Shown here: piece after piece, positions 33,196 to 42,070 of the stretch
How the letters are laid out: each line of letters opens with the position of its first letter
Position numbering within the stretch: position 1 is the first letter of the stretch
Assembly (NCBI RefSeq): GCF_015706575.1
Contig: NW_024037063.1
Location: 8,928,927-8,992,926, forward strand
Length of the DNA stretch: 64,000 nucleotides
Source: Patiria miniata
Lineage: Eukaryota; Echinodermata; Asteroidea; Valvatida; Asterinidae
Direction of reading: 5' to 3'
Notes under the pieces: model-generated
Seen by the model: the letters and a program-made list of their open reading frames with translations, nothing else
What the model was told of the DNA's origin: nothing
Databases searched by the model: none
Program-made: the position numbers and the translations under genes

Positions 33196-34434
33196 TTAAA
33201 TACCCATGCCAACGATAGCTAATATTCCTACCGTCAACGATAATTTTTCGTCTTGGTGAGTTTGTAGTTTCGTGGGTTCTTGGGTTAAAGCTGTTGGTGT
33301 TGGTGTAGGTGCTGGTGTTAGTGTTGGTGTTGGTGCTGGTGTTAGTGTTGGTGTTGGTGTTGGTGTTGGTGCTGGTGTTGGTGATACAATATCGTTCGTC
33401 ATAGGCTCTGGGGGTGTTGGTGGCGCGACGTCATCGGTGTCATCAAAAGAGTCGTCCGGTTGAGGTTGTGAGTTTAAATCTACTGCATTGATGATATCTT
33501 CAACGATGACGTTAAATTGTCTCTGAGCGTCTAATCCGGTGCCCGGTGTTAATATGCACGTTTTTGTTTGAGCCTGCGCACCGAGTAAAGCGTACACGTA
33601 AGATCTGATCGATTCGTTGATCTTTATGATTCCTGCGGAGGTAAACGAACTCTTGGCGGGTATAAAATCTAACCAAGCCATTTTGACGATGTCGTCTTGT
33701 TCGAGATAACCCTTCCAATGCTTAAAAAAAGCATCGTGTTTTTTTGGATCGTCTTAACCCCAATTTTTATCACCCGTGGGGTTGATAAAATCGTCGAGTG
33801 TGGTCGTGTTTTTATCATAGTCTAACGGCAAGAGTACAAACGATTTTGTTTTTTCGTTCCAAAGAAAAAGCCGACCTAAGCCATAAGTCTTTTGATCTCT
33901 CGTCTGTTTAAAAGACTTATTTTGATCAATGGCAAACGTCCGACAGATGTTGGTAAATGCTCCACGATCATAGGTGTTGCTGAGAGCGTCAAACGAGTCT
34001 TCTCCCGGTATTGCTATGGCCATGTCGTTTAATATCCTTCTAACCGTGAAGTATAGATGAAAATTAAATAAGGCTTCAACGTAACGGTTGTTCGAGTTTA
34101 AAATATCGATTCCAACACCACAGCCCGTTGTAGCACAATAGATCGCAAAGTTTAACTGATTTTGATAAAAAGACACGGGGTCTATTTTCCAACGAAGTAA
34201 AGCATCGTTGGTATTGAGGCGAGATATTTTATAGTCCGAGATTAAGTCGGGAAACGAGGTTAAAAACGTGTTAGACGCATTGACCGTAATCTCGAGTTCG
34301 CCAGTGAGATACGGGCTGTCTAGTACATGCGCCGGGGTGGTAGCTTGTCGTTTAGCTACATTTTGATTTACTTGTCTCGTTACCTGATCAGCTATCGATT
34401 GTATCTGCTTTTTTAACGACTTAAAATCACTCAT
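33196..34434 (-). pseudogene. Polinton minus-strand structural block with proline-rich tail (broken)
   Basis: From ATG 34434: MSDFKSLKKQIQSIADQVTR (helical), then a globular part with SPYLTGELEITVNASNTFL, FYQNQLNFAIYC and LYFTVRRILNDMAIAIPGED. Toward the 3' end are FIPAKSSFTSAGIIKINESI, a long PTPAPTPT-type repeat and a hydrophobic C-terminus (LTVGILAIVGMGI). The matching plus-strand GGTGTT microsatellite encodes the repeat. Conserved Polinton structural proteins of unknown function have this style. About one break. Confidence 0.5.
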
Positions 34435-34475
34435 TATTTTAGTTTCAGTTTTAATATAAAAAGACTTTAGATTAA

Positions 34476-35638
34476 ATGCATTCGTTTCACTTGTTTCAAA
34501 ATGAGCAGACGTTTAAATTAGAAGACGTTGTAGATAATTTAAACGGTCAAAAATCTTTACGCGTAAAAAGGGTAATGTTTAACCCCGGATATTTTAATAT
34601 TTCCAGCGCCACGGAGATTGATTGGTATACGCAAATAGACGGACAACCAGCTAAAAGACGTGATGACTCTATAAGACCCAGTGAACTCGACCCAGATGCG
34701 GTAATAAGAACGGATAGAGATTTTATCGCGTGATTGGTACCCGAGTACCTCTACGACTTTTTAATTAACGACGAAAATGATTACAATAGAGTTATAAACG
34801 ACCTTATAGAAGCGTACGAAGAAGATAGACTAGACTCTGCTTTAGAATCGATCCAGGAAAAAACAAATCAAATAAGTGACGCACATGAAGTTGTGTACAA
34901 TAAAAAACGAGAAGCTTCCCTAAACAGTGTAGAACGCAATACGCTTATATTTTTATTAAGAAATGTATATGAAAGATACCATCAAGTCTCTGAAGGTAAA
35001 AAGATAGCGCTAGAATATATCGAAGGTATAATAAGCAAACCTAGGGTGAGAACAATTAGGGAGGCTGGTGTGGCAATTCGGGGAAGTCTTATCGTGTCGG
35101 GTGATGATTTAGATTTTATTTCTCCGAGTCATTTAGTGCCGTTACCAGCCGACGTCACCGGTTCGGTCACCACACCACCGGGGTGGTACGACGTCGATTG
35201 GTTCGATTTCATTTTAAACTCTATACCCGGGGTAAGTTTTCGAATATTTAGAGAATCTAAAAAGGTGACGTTGGTGGTAACCGACGTGAAACTCAAATTG
35301 CGTTTAAACAGAGAAGTTTCTCGATTACTTAATTTACCCAAAGGAAGACTGATACCCAAAGTGGTGTATGTGGGGTCTTACGACGTTAATCCGTTTAAAA
35401 TTTTGTTTATTCGCTGCCCGCAATTAAGTACGAGTAAAAATTTCCTGGATGGTCGACCGTCTGATATCTTGAAAATCGTACCCGTGGGTACGCGCGAACC
35501 CGAGCCTGATAGAGTCGAGGATTTCAAAAAACTTAAAAACGGTATAATCGACAAACTGACATTTTCAATCATAAGTGAAAAAGGACATATCATCAACAAC
35601 AAGGGTGTGAGTATAATGATAGAGTTGGAGATCTTTTA
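34476..35638 (+). pseudogene. Polinton putative minor capsid (penton-like) protein (broken)
   Basis: ATG at 34476 opens MHSFHLFQNEQTFKLEDVVD. Later segments include GYFNISSATEIDWYTQIDGQ, a helical acidic middle (NDLIEAYEEDRLDSALESI) and a beta-rich C-terminal part (GSLIVSGDDLDFISPSHL, TPPGWYDVDWFDFILNSI, KVVYVGSYDVNPFKILFIRC). Its size, position after the capsid/ATPase module and beta-rich end suggest a penton/minor capsid role, but I cannot confirm a jelly roll by eye. About one break. Confidence 0.45.
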
Positions 35639-35665
35639 ATTTTAAATTTTTTTTATTTTAAAAAC

Positions 35666-35875
35666 ATGAGTATAGATAGTAAGGCTTTATACCCCGATAT
35701 TTCTGGAGATGTACTCCGATTAAATAGTAACGAAGAAACAAAAGTAAACAGACTGAAAAAGATTGAAGAGATTCGATCTTTAATCTTGAAAGAGAGAGAC
35801 CACCGAGAGCGCACTTATAAAAAAATAAAGAGAATGATCGACACTATTAATTACGTAGAGATAGGATTAGAATGA
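35666..35875 (+). CDS. 69-residue helical hypothetical protein (Polinton)
   Basis: ATG at 35666, MSIDSKALYPDISGDVLRLN, then a Lys/Arg/Glu-rich helical tail (RLKKIEEIRSLILKERDHRE). The stop overlaps the next ATG (ATGA), a compact arrangement typical of virus-like gene blocks. Function unknown. Confidence 0.5.
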   Translation: MSIDSKALYPDISGDVLRLNSNEETKVNRLKKIEEIRSLILKERDHRERTYKKIKRMIDTINYVEIGLE

Positions 35876-36153
35876 TTATAGGCGGATTATTAGGAACGTT
35901 TATAGGCGCTTTTGGTGTAGATATTCTGCTTAGAATCGCGTCTAAGCGATTATCCGCCAAACTTAACACGATTGAAGAATACGTGTCTCAAACCATCAAC
36001 GACGGAGATATATCGCACGAAGAGTTCTTATTGATTACGAGAGAGCTCGCAAAATTTAACGAGCTTAAGCAAAAAATTAGAACAAAGACCAGCACAAAGC
36101 TTCAAAAAATTAAAAACGATACAGACTTTGAAAAAGAAGTTAAAAACGGGTAG
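35872..36153 (+). CDS. 93-residue membrane plus coiled-coil protein (Polinton)
   Basis: ATG overlaps the previous stop by 4 bp. The N-terminus MIIGGLLGTFIGAFGVDILL is a Gly-rich membrane segment, followed by a charged helix (KLNTIEEYVSQTINDGDI, ELKQKIRTKTSTKLQKIKND) ending in KNG. Resembles small viral membrane-anchored proteins. Looks whole. Function unknown. Confidence 0.5.
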   Translation: MIIGGLLGTFIGAFGVDILLRIASKRLSAKLNTIEEYVSQTINDGDISHEEFLLITRELAKFNELKQKIRTKTSTKLQKIKNDTDFEKEVKNG

Positions 36154-36301
36154 ACGAACGGCTGGCAAAAGAAAAAAAACATCTTATCGAAAAACTTACA
36201 AGTTCAAATTCTCGGTAAATAAACATTATGAAAGCGATCCACCGAGTTATACCTCTATTTCACCTCTTAGGGTGTTACCCTCGGCCCCGCCTTTATTGTA
36301 G
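36128..36301 (+). other. Open stretch with basic tract and PPSY + PSAP motifs (Polinton)
   Basis: An open stretch of about 57 codons, without an ATG, has a strongly basic part (GRRTAGKRKKTSYRKTYK) followed by PPSY (36239-36250) and PSAP (36278-36289) and a stop at 36299. PPxY and P(T/S)AP are the two classic late-domain motifs that recruit NEDD4-type ligases and TSG101, and adenovirus protein VI uses a PPSY-type motif. Coding status is uncertain. Confidence 0.35.
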
Positions 36302-36350
36302 TGGTCATCATATTTTTTTAGTGCTTTATTAAATTGATTTTGAGTCATTT

Positions 36351-36720
36351 AAATAAATCTGTAACTCGTTCTTTGTCTAATCCAACGACGTTATGAAAAC
36401 TCGCGGCTATTAACGAGCGTTTGACATCCGTTTCCCCTCAATGTTTTGTAATTAACGAGCTCGTTATATTTATTGATTGTTTCTTGGACATCTTCTAAGT
36501 CTTGCTCTGGACAAACAGAAAAAATAAGTTTCTCCACAGTTTTTCTTTCGTTTCTTTTTAAAGTTGACCAATTGATACGATCTTCTGGCGCATTTTCTGC
36601 CGAAAAATCAAAGTAACGCGAGACTATTTCACCGCACGTTTCACAAATTAAGAAACCATTCTCGATGATTATATGGTGATCGCACTTATCCCCAAGTTGC
36701 GGCGCCTCAAAGTATTCCAT
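36351..36720 (-). pseudogene. TFIIB-like zinc-ribbon protein at the Polinton right end
   Basis: ATG at 36720 opens MEYFEAPQLGDKCDHHIIIE, then NGFLICETCGEIV. The C-x2-H and C-x2-C pairs (C13, H16, C26, C29) make a zinc ribbon of TFIIB style, followed by a B-reader/linker-like region (APEDRINWSTLKRNERKTVE) and a helical domain (QDLEDVQETINKYNELVNY) that could be the first cyclin-like fold. Large DNA viruses encode such factors to direct their own transcription; I do not know this as a standard Polinton gene. Family-level call from motifs. At most one or two breaks. It is the rightmost gene of the element, transcribed inward. Confidence 0.6.
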
Positions 36721-36770
36721 CTATTTAATAAACTTTAAATAAAAATGATTGCAATGTTAAATAAAGAATT

Positions 36771-37065
36771 AAATATCGCCCTCTCTTTTTTTTTTTTATT
36801 GAACAGCACCTTTCTTTATATAATTGAAATCAGATCTCTTAGCGCTTATAAATAGCGCCCTCTGTTTTTTATCGGTACATTAACCCCTTATCGTAAAAAT
36901 TAATTGCCGCCCTCTGTTTATAATCCCTCACCACCAATGAATGGCGCCCTCTGTTGATTTCTTTTATTATAATTGCACTTGGACTCGATAAATCGATCAT
37001 TTATTATACCACCCTCTGTTTATATTATTTTGACATCCATCACCACACAGAAATAGCGCCCTCTA
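36771..37065. repeat. Series of GCGCCCTCT words (CTCF-core-like) at the Polinton right end
   Basis: The word (G)CGCCCTCT(G/A)TT or a close variant recurs at about 36777, 36855, 36908, 36944, 37010 and 37056, always in the same orientation, in AT-rich DNA. Its complement AGAGGGCGC matches the AGRKGGCRC core of the CTCF consensus. The spacing (36-78 bp) and neighbouring words such as TTATAATTG(A/C)ACTTGGA(A/C)TCGATAAA suggest a decayed tandem repeat. Confidence 0.6.
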
Positions 37066-37152
37066 TTGATTTTGTATTATAATTGAACTTGGAATCGATA
37101 AAACGATTATTCATACGTTCTCTTTATTTGATATTCATATATTATAATTTAT

Positions 37153-37470
37153 ACAGTAAAAAGTCACTCTGAGTGGCTTTTTCGTTGTCATTCAAATTAG
37201 CTCATTTAAATAGCTTTTCATACATCTTAATGTATACAGTAAAAAGCCACTCTGAGTGGCTTTTTTGTTGTCATTCAAATTAGCTCATTTAAATAGCTTT
37301 TCATACATCTTAATATATACAGTAAAAAGCCACTCTGAGTGGCTTTTTTGTTGTCATTCAAATTAGCTCATTTAAATAGCTTTTCATACATCTTAATATA
37401 TACAGTAAAAAGCCACTCTGAGTGGCTTTTTCGTTGTCATTCAAATTAGCTCATTTAAATAGCTGTTTGG
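37153..37470. repeat. Four 83-bp repeats, each with a perfect hairpin
   Basis: Units start at about 37153, 37236, 37319 and 37402. Each holds AAAAAGCCACTCTGAGTGGC followed by a T run (12-bp arms around one T; the first unit has one change), then TTGTCATTCAAATTAGCTCA and a conserved ATCTTAAT(G/A)TATACAG junction. Units are nearly identical, so the array is younger than most of the decay around it. The GC stem plus T run looks terminator-like. It lies where a Polinton terminus would be expected. Confidence 0.85.
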
Positions 37471-37485
37471 TTTGTCATATATCAA

Positions 37486-38668
37486 CAGGTTTTTACTCAA
37501 GGTCCACACTGGCCACAGTTGCAAAACACAGCATGTGTCCATTTTGATCCTACTTCTAAATTACTTGTAAAATAGTTTACAATATGCTTTTTATTTTTTC
37601 TGAAGAACGTTAAGGGTAGGCAACAGTGCAGTAATTGCGGGTACTTCTTGACGAGGTCGTAGAAGTCTCTGTGTGTTTTTGCCCAAGTTTTTTTTATCTT
37701 ACAATTGTTTTTCAACCAAGTGTTAAAAGTTGCTGGATTTACCTTCCCCCTTTTCTTATCCCTTTTGAATGTTTTAAAAGAAACTTCCAGCCAATTACCG
37801 AAGTTTGGCTGTTTTGTATATAGACATTCTGGTGAGTAGATCGTTTAACTCTATACTAAAACATGTAATATAGATTCTTTTTAAAGTGTTAAATAGACTT
37901 CCGTGAAAACTAACCAACAAAATGTAGTATCAGAGACAGCTTTGATGCGATGTGCATGCGATGGTCCAAGCTCTATCTATGGTGCAACTATCACAAAACA
38001 CCAAGTCTTTTATGCTAAATTCTCCCCTTTAGAAATAGATTTCTATATTTGGCAGTGATTGAGAGGGGGGCGGGTGGGGGCGTGGCCAGTGGGTGGGGCT
38101 AGGGGTCAGAGACGGGCCAGGGGGCAGAGGTCATTGGGTTTGTCGCCGTACCCCCCCATCTCATACTACTTAACCACACCATTTCTGATATGATTTTGCA
38201 GGGCATTTAATCTCTTGGCCATCGCAAGGACTCAGTTCGCCTCAGCAAAGAGAAAGTGTGGATGAATCGTCTTCGAACTATTCAACCACATGGTCTCAAC
38301 ATCCAACTTGGAAATTACTAATCCTTTTCTTCCTCCATTGTCTTCTGTTACAGATAATCCATCTGGTCTTCCTTGTTTGTGTTTACCCATCTTCCCCCAT
38401 CTTTCATCCCTTTCCACCTCACTACTGTCCCCCCCCCCACATCATCCCTTCACTCTCACACTCTTTTGTCCGTTCCCACTCCCTGTGACCTTTGATCCTT
38501 CCCCTTTCTGGTCCCTCCCCTGTTTACACAAGACCCCTTGTGGTTTGCCATCTCCCTTTGTTTCTTTGTTCTCTCATCCTCCCTCCCCTGCATCTTTCCA
38601 CACCTTTCACACCTAATCCTCATTTTGTGTTTCATCTTTCAGTCCTGCATGTTTGTGTGCACCCCCAT
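37486..38668. other. Unassigned region with G-rich and CT-rich tracts
   Basis: A minus ORF at 37497-37715 (WTHAVFCNCGQCGP at its end) has no family I recognise. Bases 38065-38140 are strongly G-rich (GGGGGGCGGGTGGGGGCG and onward) and quadruplex-prone. Bases 38380-38620 are CT-rich and give proline/leucine/serine-rich frames (38290-38616) that look compositional, not coding. No gene is supported. Confidence 0.5.
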
Positions 38669-38674
38669 GTTTTA

Positions 38675-38713
38675 GCCTCTGAAGAAGAACTTGCTAAGTT
38701 CGCAACGTCAGGC
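38675..38713 (+). ncRNA. Hammerhead-ribozyme-like motif (Penelope-type)
   Basis: The arrangement is GCCT (38675-38678), the core strand CTGAAGA (38679-38685), a hairpin GAACTT-GCT-AAGTTC (38687-38701), then GCAACGTC and AGGC (38710-38713) closing stem I with GCCT. Minimal hammerhead motifs of the CTGANGA / GAAAC / GTC type are known from Penelope-like retroelements. The second core strand is close to but not identical with consensus, so activity is doubtful. No Penelope ORF was recognised nearby. Confidence 0.45.
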
Positions 38714-38876
38714 CACTTTAATTTTAAGATTTATATATTTCAGGTCCATCCAGTCAGTAAGCAGTTTGCAGCAGTTTTACTTTTTTTCATGAAAAACAAA
38801 TTTGTTAGACTTAATGTTGATCTTTGCTCCCAAATACTGTGAAGTCATCAAACCGGAAGTTTGGTGTTATTAATAC

Positions 38877-39298
38877 TGTAACGGGACCTTATTGGGTTCT
38901 TATCCTCCGAGTCCGGCCAAACGCAAGAAAAGGGGACAAACACACAGGATTTCCAACTTCTGAAGAAACTCTCATTTATTCAGCACAACAACTCTGTGGT
39001 CAACCTGCCACACTGCTACCAGTACCACGACTGCTGATTCCCAGCATAGAAATACACACAGTCTGAACAAATGTATACAATTGTAACAACTTGCAATGAC
39101 CCCGGCATCTTGCCAAACCTTTCCCGCGTCCCCCAACAAAAGAAACCCACTTAAGCAAACTATTTCCGGAGCCTATTTCCGGAGCGCGCGCCAGCCAGAC
39201 CCAAAACCAGGTCAGGCTTGCGCCGCCGGAGCCCCTCCGCCGGAGCACCAGCGCTAGAAAGCAATGACAACACAAATGTGCATAGACTGTCCGTTACA
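38877..39298 (-). repeat. LTR (3' LTR with respect to element direction)
   Basis: 422 bp, nearly identical to 41649-42070. Ends TGTAAC/GTTACA. The polypurine tract AAGGAGGGGGTAG (minus strand, plus 39299-39311) abuts its inner edge. Confidence 0.93.
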
Positions 39299-39720
39299 CT
39301 ACCCCCTCCTTAAACTGGGCCTATTCTCCTGAATAGGGGCACAAATACAACAAAATTTACATGAACTGATATTCACAATTTTCCAAAACCTCTTTTTTCC
39401 CATATATTATGTAGAGAACAAAACACTCATTTGTATTTTTTTTTTTAACAGGGTTTACATGACTAACACTTTCACTTTTAGAAACAAAGAATTTTTTTAT
39501 CAAGTGATATGTTTACAAGATTCAAAAAGGTTATCAAAAAGAATTTACTTTGCATTGGTTTTACATTACTTTATTTTCTGGAACAAGAATCACAAGAGTT
39601 CACTGTCTATGATTTTATTAATTTTTTTTTTGGGGGGATGTCCTCAAGAATGGTGGTTAATGATGATTTAGGCCCCAATCTGGTTCCTAAATCAAACAAA
39701 AACACAACAATCGGCGAGGA

Positions 39721-41601
39721 CTATCCGCAACTCGTCGGTCCCCGATGCTGGGCCCTCATGTGCCGGGTCAAGTAGTCCGACCGTCCGTAGGACTTCGGGC
39801 ATTCCCGGCACTGGTAACTCCGTTCTTCATGCGCTGCTTTTTCATGCCTCCTCCGAGTAAACGAGGAGACATACTGCTGACCGCAGACCCTGCATGTGTA
39901 CGTCGCCTTGCCTTGAACTGGCTGACTGTCAGTTTCACCCCCGCTGACTTGTCGCAAACATCCCCGTCTTCGGACCGCCCTGCCACGGCGGTTGCGGGGC
40001 GAGCTGGTGCCTTGTGTCGTGTGGTGTCCAACGGCGGCAGTGGGACTGCCCACTCCGGTGGCGGGACTACCTGTTCCAACCTGATTGTCTGTCCTTGACT
40101 GGCGTACTGGCCCCAGCGCTGGTTCTGCATTAACCGCCGGTTGAGTGGCCCTTGGCAATGGGGAATCTACCAAACCCAGTGATTCGGTCGCAGGCACCGA
40201 CAGTGGGGATTCCCGTACTGTTGGTTCGGCATTCCTTTGTAGCGGAACTCTGTGCTTACCGACAACAAAGCACTCTTCGTCCCACATCAGCTGGCATTGA
40301 TGCTGTCGCAAAAAGTCCAGTCCCAGAATGGCATCTACGCTGATGTCTGCGACCCAAACGCTGTGTAGCACCTCGCTTTCCCCAGTCTTCATCGGCATCT
40401 TCGCACGTCCAGCGATGCGCAGCTCACTCCCACCCGCTTGGCGGAACCTGCGATCTGCGTCGACGAGCACGGGTCTTAACTTCGTGTCTGTCCTGTCATA
40501 CAGCCGAGTGGAAACAAAAGTCTCTGTGGTTCCAGTGTCGATCAAGAAACTAACTGCCGTGTCCATTATTTCCCCTCGGATGTAAAGTCCCAACTCTTGA
40601 GATGAAGCAGGTCGTCTCCTCAAGCCAGCCTTCGGCGGGACTGCCTGCTCCTGCGGCGAGGCTGCCTGCGCCGTCGGCGAGACTGCCTGCGCCGGCGGCG
40701 AGGCTGTCCGTGCCGTTGGCGAGACTGCCTGCGCCGGCGGCGGGGCTGTCCGTGCCGGTGGCGGGACTGCCTGCACCGGCGGGGAGGCTGCCTGCCTTAT
40801 GCTGGTCTTCAGTGGGCACCGTGCTCGGAGATGCTCCAGACTCCCGCACTTCCAGCAACCTGCCTTCCATTCCTTGGGTTTTCTCTCCACCAGGCTGCGG
40901 CGCTGCAACTCCAAGAGCTCCCGCAGAATCGACAGTATCTGGTCAGTGGCCGTGGAACTAAGGGTTTCCTCCATTTCGGGACAAGGAAAGACTGCACGCG
41001 ACCGCCCAACTTGTTCTGCCTTGCACCACGCCTCTTCTTCGGCCGTGATTTCCACTGTTTCATCGAGGGTCGAGGGCTTTCTCCCATCAAAATGCACCAA
41101 GTAATCCTCAATGTACGATGACCCATCGTACTCCCGAGCTCTGACACGCGGCGCCGCTCCGGTACGTTCCACGTCAGCGTGCTGGCCAACCCCATGAGCA
41201 GCACTGGATCCGCTAGCAGCGGTGTCAGTGTGCACTGGTATGTGCCTGCCCGCATGACGAGGCTCGCAACCGCTGCGTGCCCCGGTAGGACTCTTCGGGG
41301 ATCGACGGCAACTAACGTCAGGGCGGTGCTCACCTTCGCTGTCCGACTCGCTGCACGCCGCCCGCCACTGTGCCTGAAGATCACCCACTACACTGCACGA
41401 CTTTCTCCGCCTACCGGTATCGTCCCTAGTCGATAGGTCCGGCGTCACTGGCACAACATGCCAAGGCTGATGTCCGGTCGTGGACCCGGTCGTATTTCTG
41501 CGTAAACTGTCCAGCAGGGATCGCTGCAGCCGATCGATTTCCCTGGAAATGTCGCCGATGGCTTCAGTGATACTCTGTGCCGACTCCGTGTAGCTTGCCA
41601 T
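39721..41601 (-). CDS. Gag-protease-like ORF with C2H2 zinc fingers (LTR element)
   Basis: From the ATG at 41601 (MASYTESAQSITEAIGDISR) the frame is open for 626 codons. A helical N-terminal segment comes first, then a short capsid-like remnant (YDGSSYIEDYLVHFDG, about 158-173). A CCHC zinc knuckle CWKCGSLEHLRARC follows at 249-262, then Ala/Pro-rich repeats at about 271-323. Next is a retropepsin-like aspartic protease (LIDTG near 352-356, ILGLDFL downstream), and last two C2H2 fingers near the C-terminus (CRVCGQQYVSSF..RHEKAAH and CRECPKSYGRSDYLTRHMRA). C2H2 fingers in this position are not a standard gag-pol part. A longer frame extends into the LTR, but the ATG after the primer site is the likely start. 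Confidence 0.85.
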   Translation of the reverse strand: MASYTESAQSITEAIGDISREIDRLQRSLLDSLRRNTTGSTTGHQPWHVVPVTPDLSTRDDTGRRRKSCSVVGDLQAQWRAACSESDSEGEHRPDVSCRRSPKSPTGARSGCEPRHAGRHIPVHTDTAASGSSAAHGVGQHADVERTGAAPRVRAREYDGSSYIEDYLVHFDGRKPSTLDETVEITAEEEAWCKAEQVGRSRAVFPCPEMEETLSSTATDQILSILRELLELQRRSLVERKPKEWKAGCWKCGSLEHLRARCPLKTSIRQAASPPVQAVPPPARTAPPPAQAVSPTARTASPPAQAVSPTAQAASPQEQAVPPKAGLRRRPASSQELGLYIRGEIMDTAVSFLIDTGTTETFVSTRLYDRTDTKLRPVLVDADRRFRQAGGSELRIAGRAKMPMKTGESEVLHSVWVADISVDAILGLDFLRQHQCQLMWDEECFVVGKHRVPLQRNAEPTVRESPLSVPATESLGLVDSPLPRATQPAVNAEPALGPVRQSRTDNQVGTGSPATGVGSPTAAVGHHTTQGTSSPRNRRGRAVRRRGCLRQVSGGETDSQPVQGKATYTCRVCGQQYVSSFTRRRHEKAAHEERSYQCRECPKSYGRSDYLTRHMRAQHRGPTSCG

Positions 41602-41628
41602 TTCTCTTCCCCGAAAATCCTGTAGAAA

Positions 41629-41646
41629 ATCCCACCGCTGCCACCA
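41629..41646 (-). promoter_or_regulatory. Primer binding site, tRNA-Leu type
   Basis: The minus strand reads TGGTGGCAGCGGTGGGAT two bases inside the 5' LTR. This is the exact complement of the ATCCCACCGCTGCCACCA 3' end expected of a metazoan tRNA-Leu (AAG/TAG class). Position and length are as expected for reverse transcription priming. Confidence 0.85.
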
Positions 41647-41648
41647 AT

Positions 41649-42070
41649 TGTAACGGGACCTTATTGGGTTCTTGTCCTCCGAGTCCGGCCAAACGCAAGA
41701 AAAGGGGACAAACACACAGGATTTCCAACTTCTGAAGAAACTCTCATTTATTCAGCACAACAACTCTGTGGTCAACCTGCCACACTGCTACCAGTACCAC
41801 GACTGCTGATTCCCAGCATAGAAATACACACAGTCTGAACAAATGTATACAATTGTAACAACTTGCAATGACCCCGGCATCTTGCCAAACCTTTCCCGCG
41901 TCCCCCAACAAAAGAAACCCACTTAAGCAACCTATTTCCGGAGCCTATTTCCGGAGCGCGCGCCAGCCAGACCCAAAACCAGGTCAGGCTTGCGCCGCCG
42001 GAGCCCCTCCGCCGGAGCACCAGCGCTAGAAAGCAATGACAACAAAAATGTGCATAGACTGTCCGTTACA
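41649..42070 (-). repeat. LTR (5' LTR with respect to element direction)
   Basis: 422 bp, nearly identical to 38877-39298. Its outer edge is followed by ATAC, matching the ATAC before 38877. Confidence 0.93.

Larger units (their letters stand above)
24700..37485. mobile_element. Polinton/Maverick element (fossil, broken)
   Basis: An element of about 12-12.8 kb with the defining Polinton set: protein-primed family B DNA polymerase, retroviral-like integrase, double jelly-roll-type major capsid protein and packaging ATPase, plus small membrane or capsid-associated genes. Polymerase, capsid and ATPase run on plus; integrase, a proline-rich protein block and a TFIIB-like gene run on minus. About a dozen breaks in all, while the integrase and several small genes look whole, so it is not ancient but no longer intact. 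Terminal inverted repeats and the 6-bp target duplication could not be located by eye, so the ends are approximate. No adenovirus-type protease was recognised. Confidence 0.9.
38877..42070 (-). mobile_element. Short non-autonomous LTR retrotransposon (fossil; looks whole as a non-autonomous unit)
   Basis: A 3.19-kb element on the minus strand with LTRs at 38877-39298 and 41649-42070 (422 bp each, about three differences between them, so a recent insertion). The LTRs run TGTAAC...GTTACA. A likely 4-bp target duplication ATAC lies outside both ends. A primer site complementary to a tRNA-Leu 3' end and a polypurine tract next to the 3' LTR are present. Internally there is one long gag-protease-zinc-finger ORF. 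No reverse transcriptase, RNase H or integrase was seen, so it would have depended on a related autonomous element. Probably Ty3/gypsy-related, by LTR ends and protease type. Confidence 0.9.

Noticed and set aside
24000-37600. Terminal inverted repeats and 6-bp target duplication of the Polinton
   Set aside because: I compared both flanks by eye and found no convincing inverted match, so ends are left approximate.
38290-38616. Proline/serine/leucine-rich plus-strand protein
   Set aside because: The frame follows from CT-rich DNA; neighbouring frames are equally open and no domain is present.
40602-41104. Plus-strand Ala/Pro-rich ORFs opposite the LTR element ORF
   Set aside because: Shadows of the repeat-rich minus-strand gag-protease ORF.
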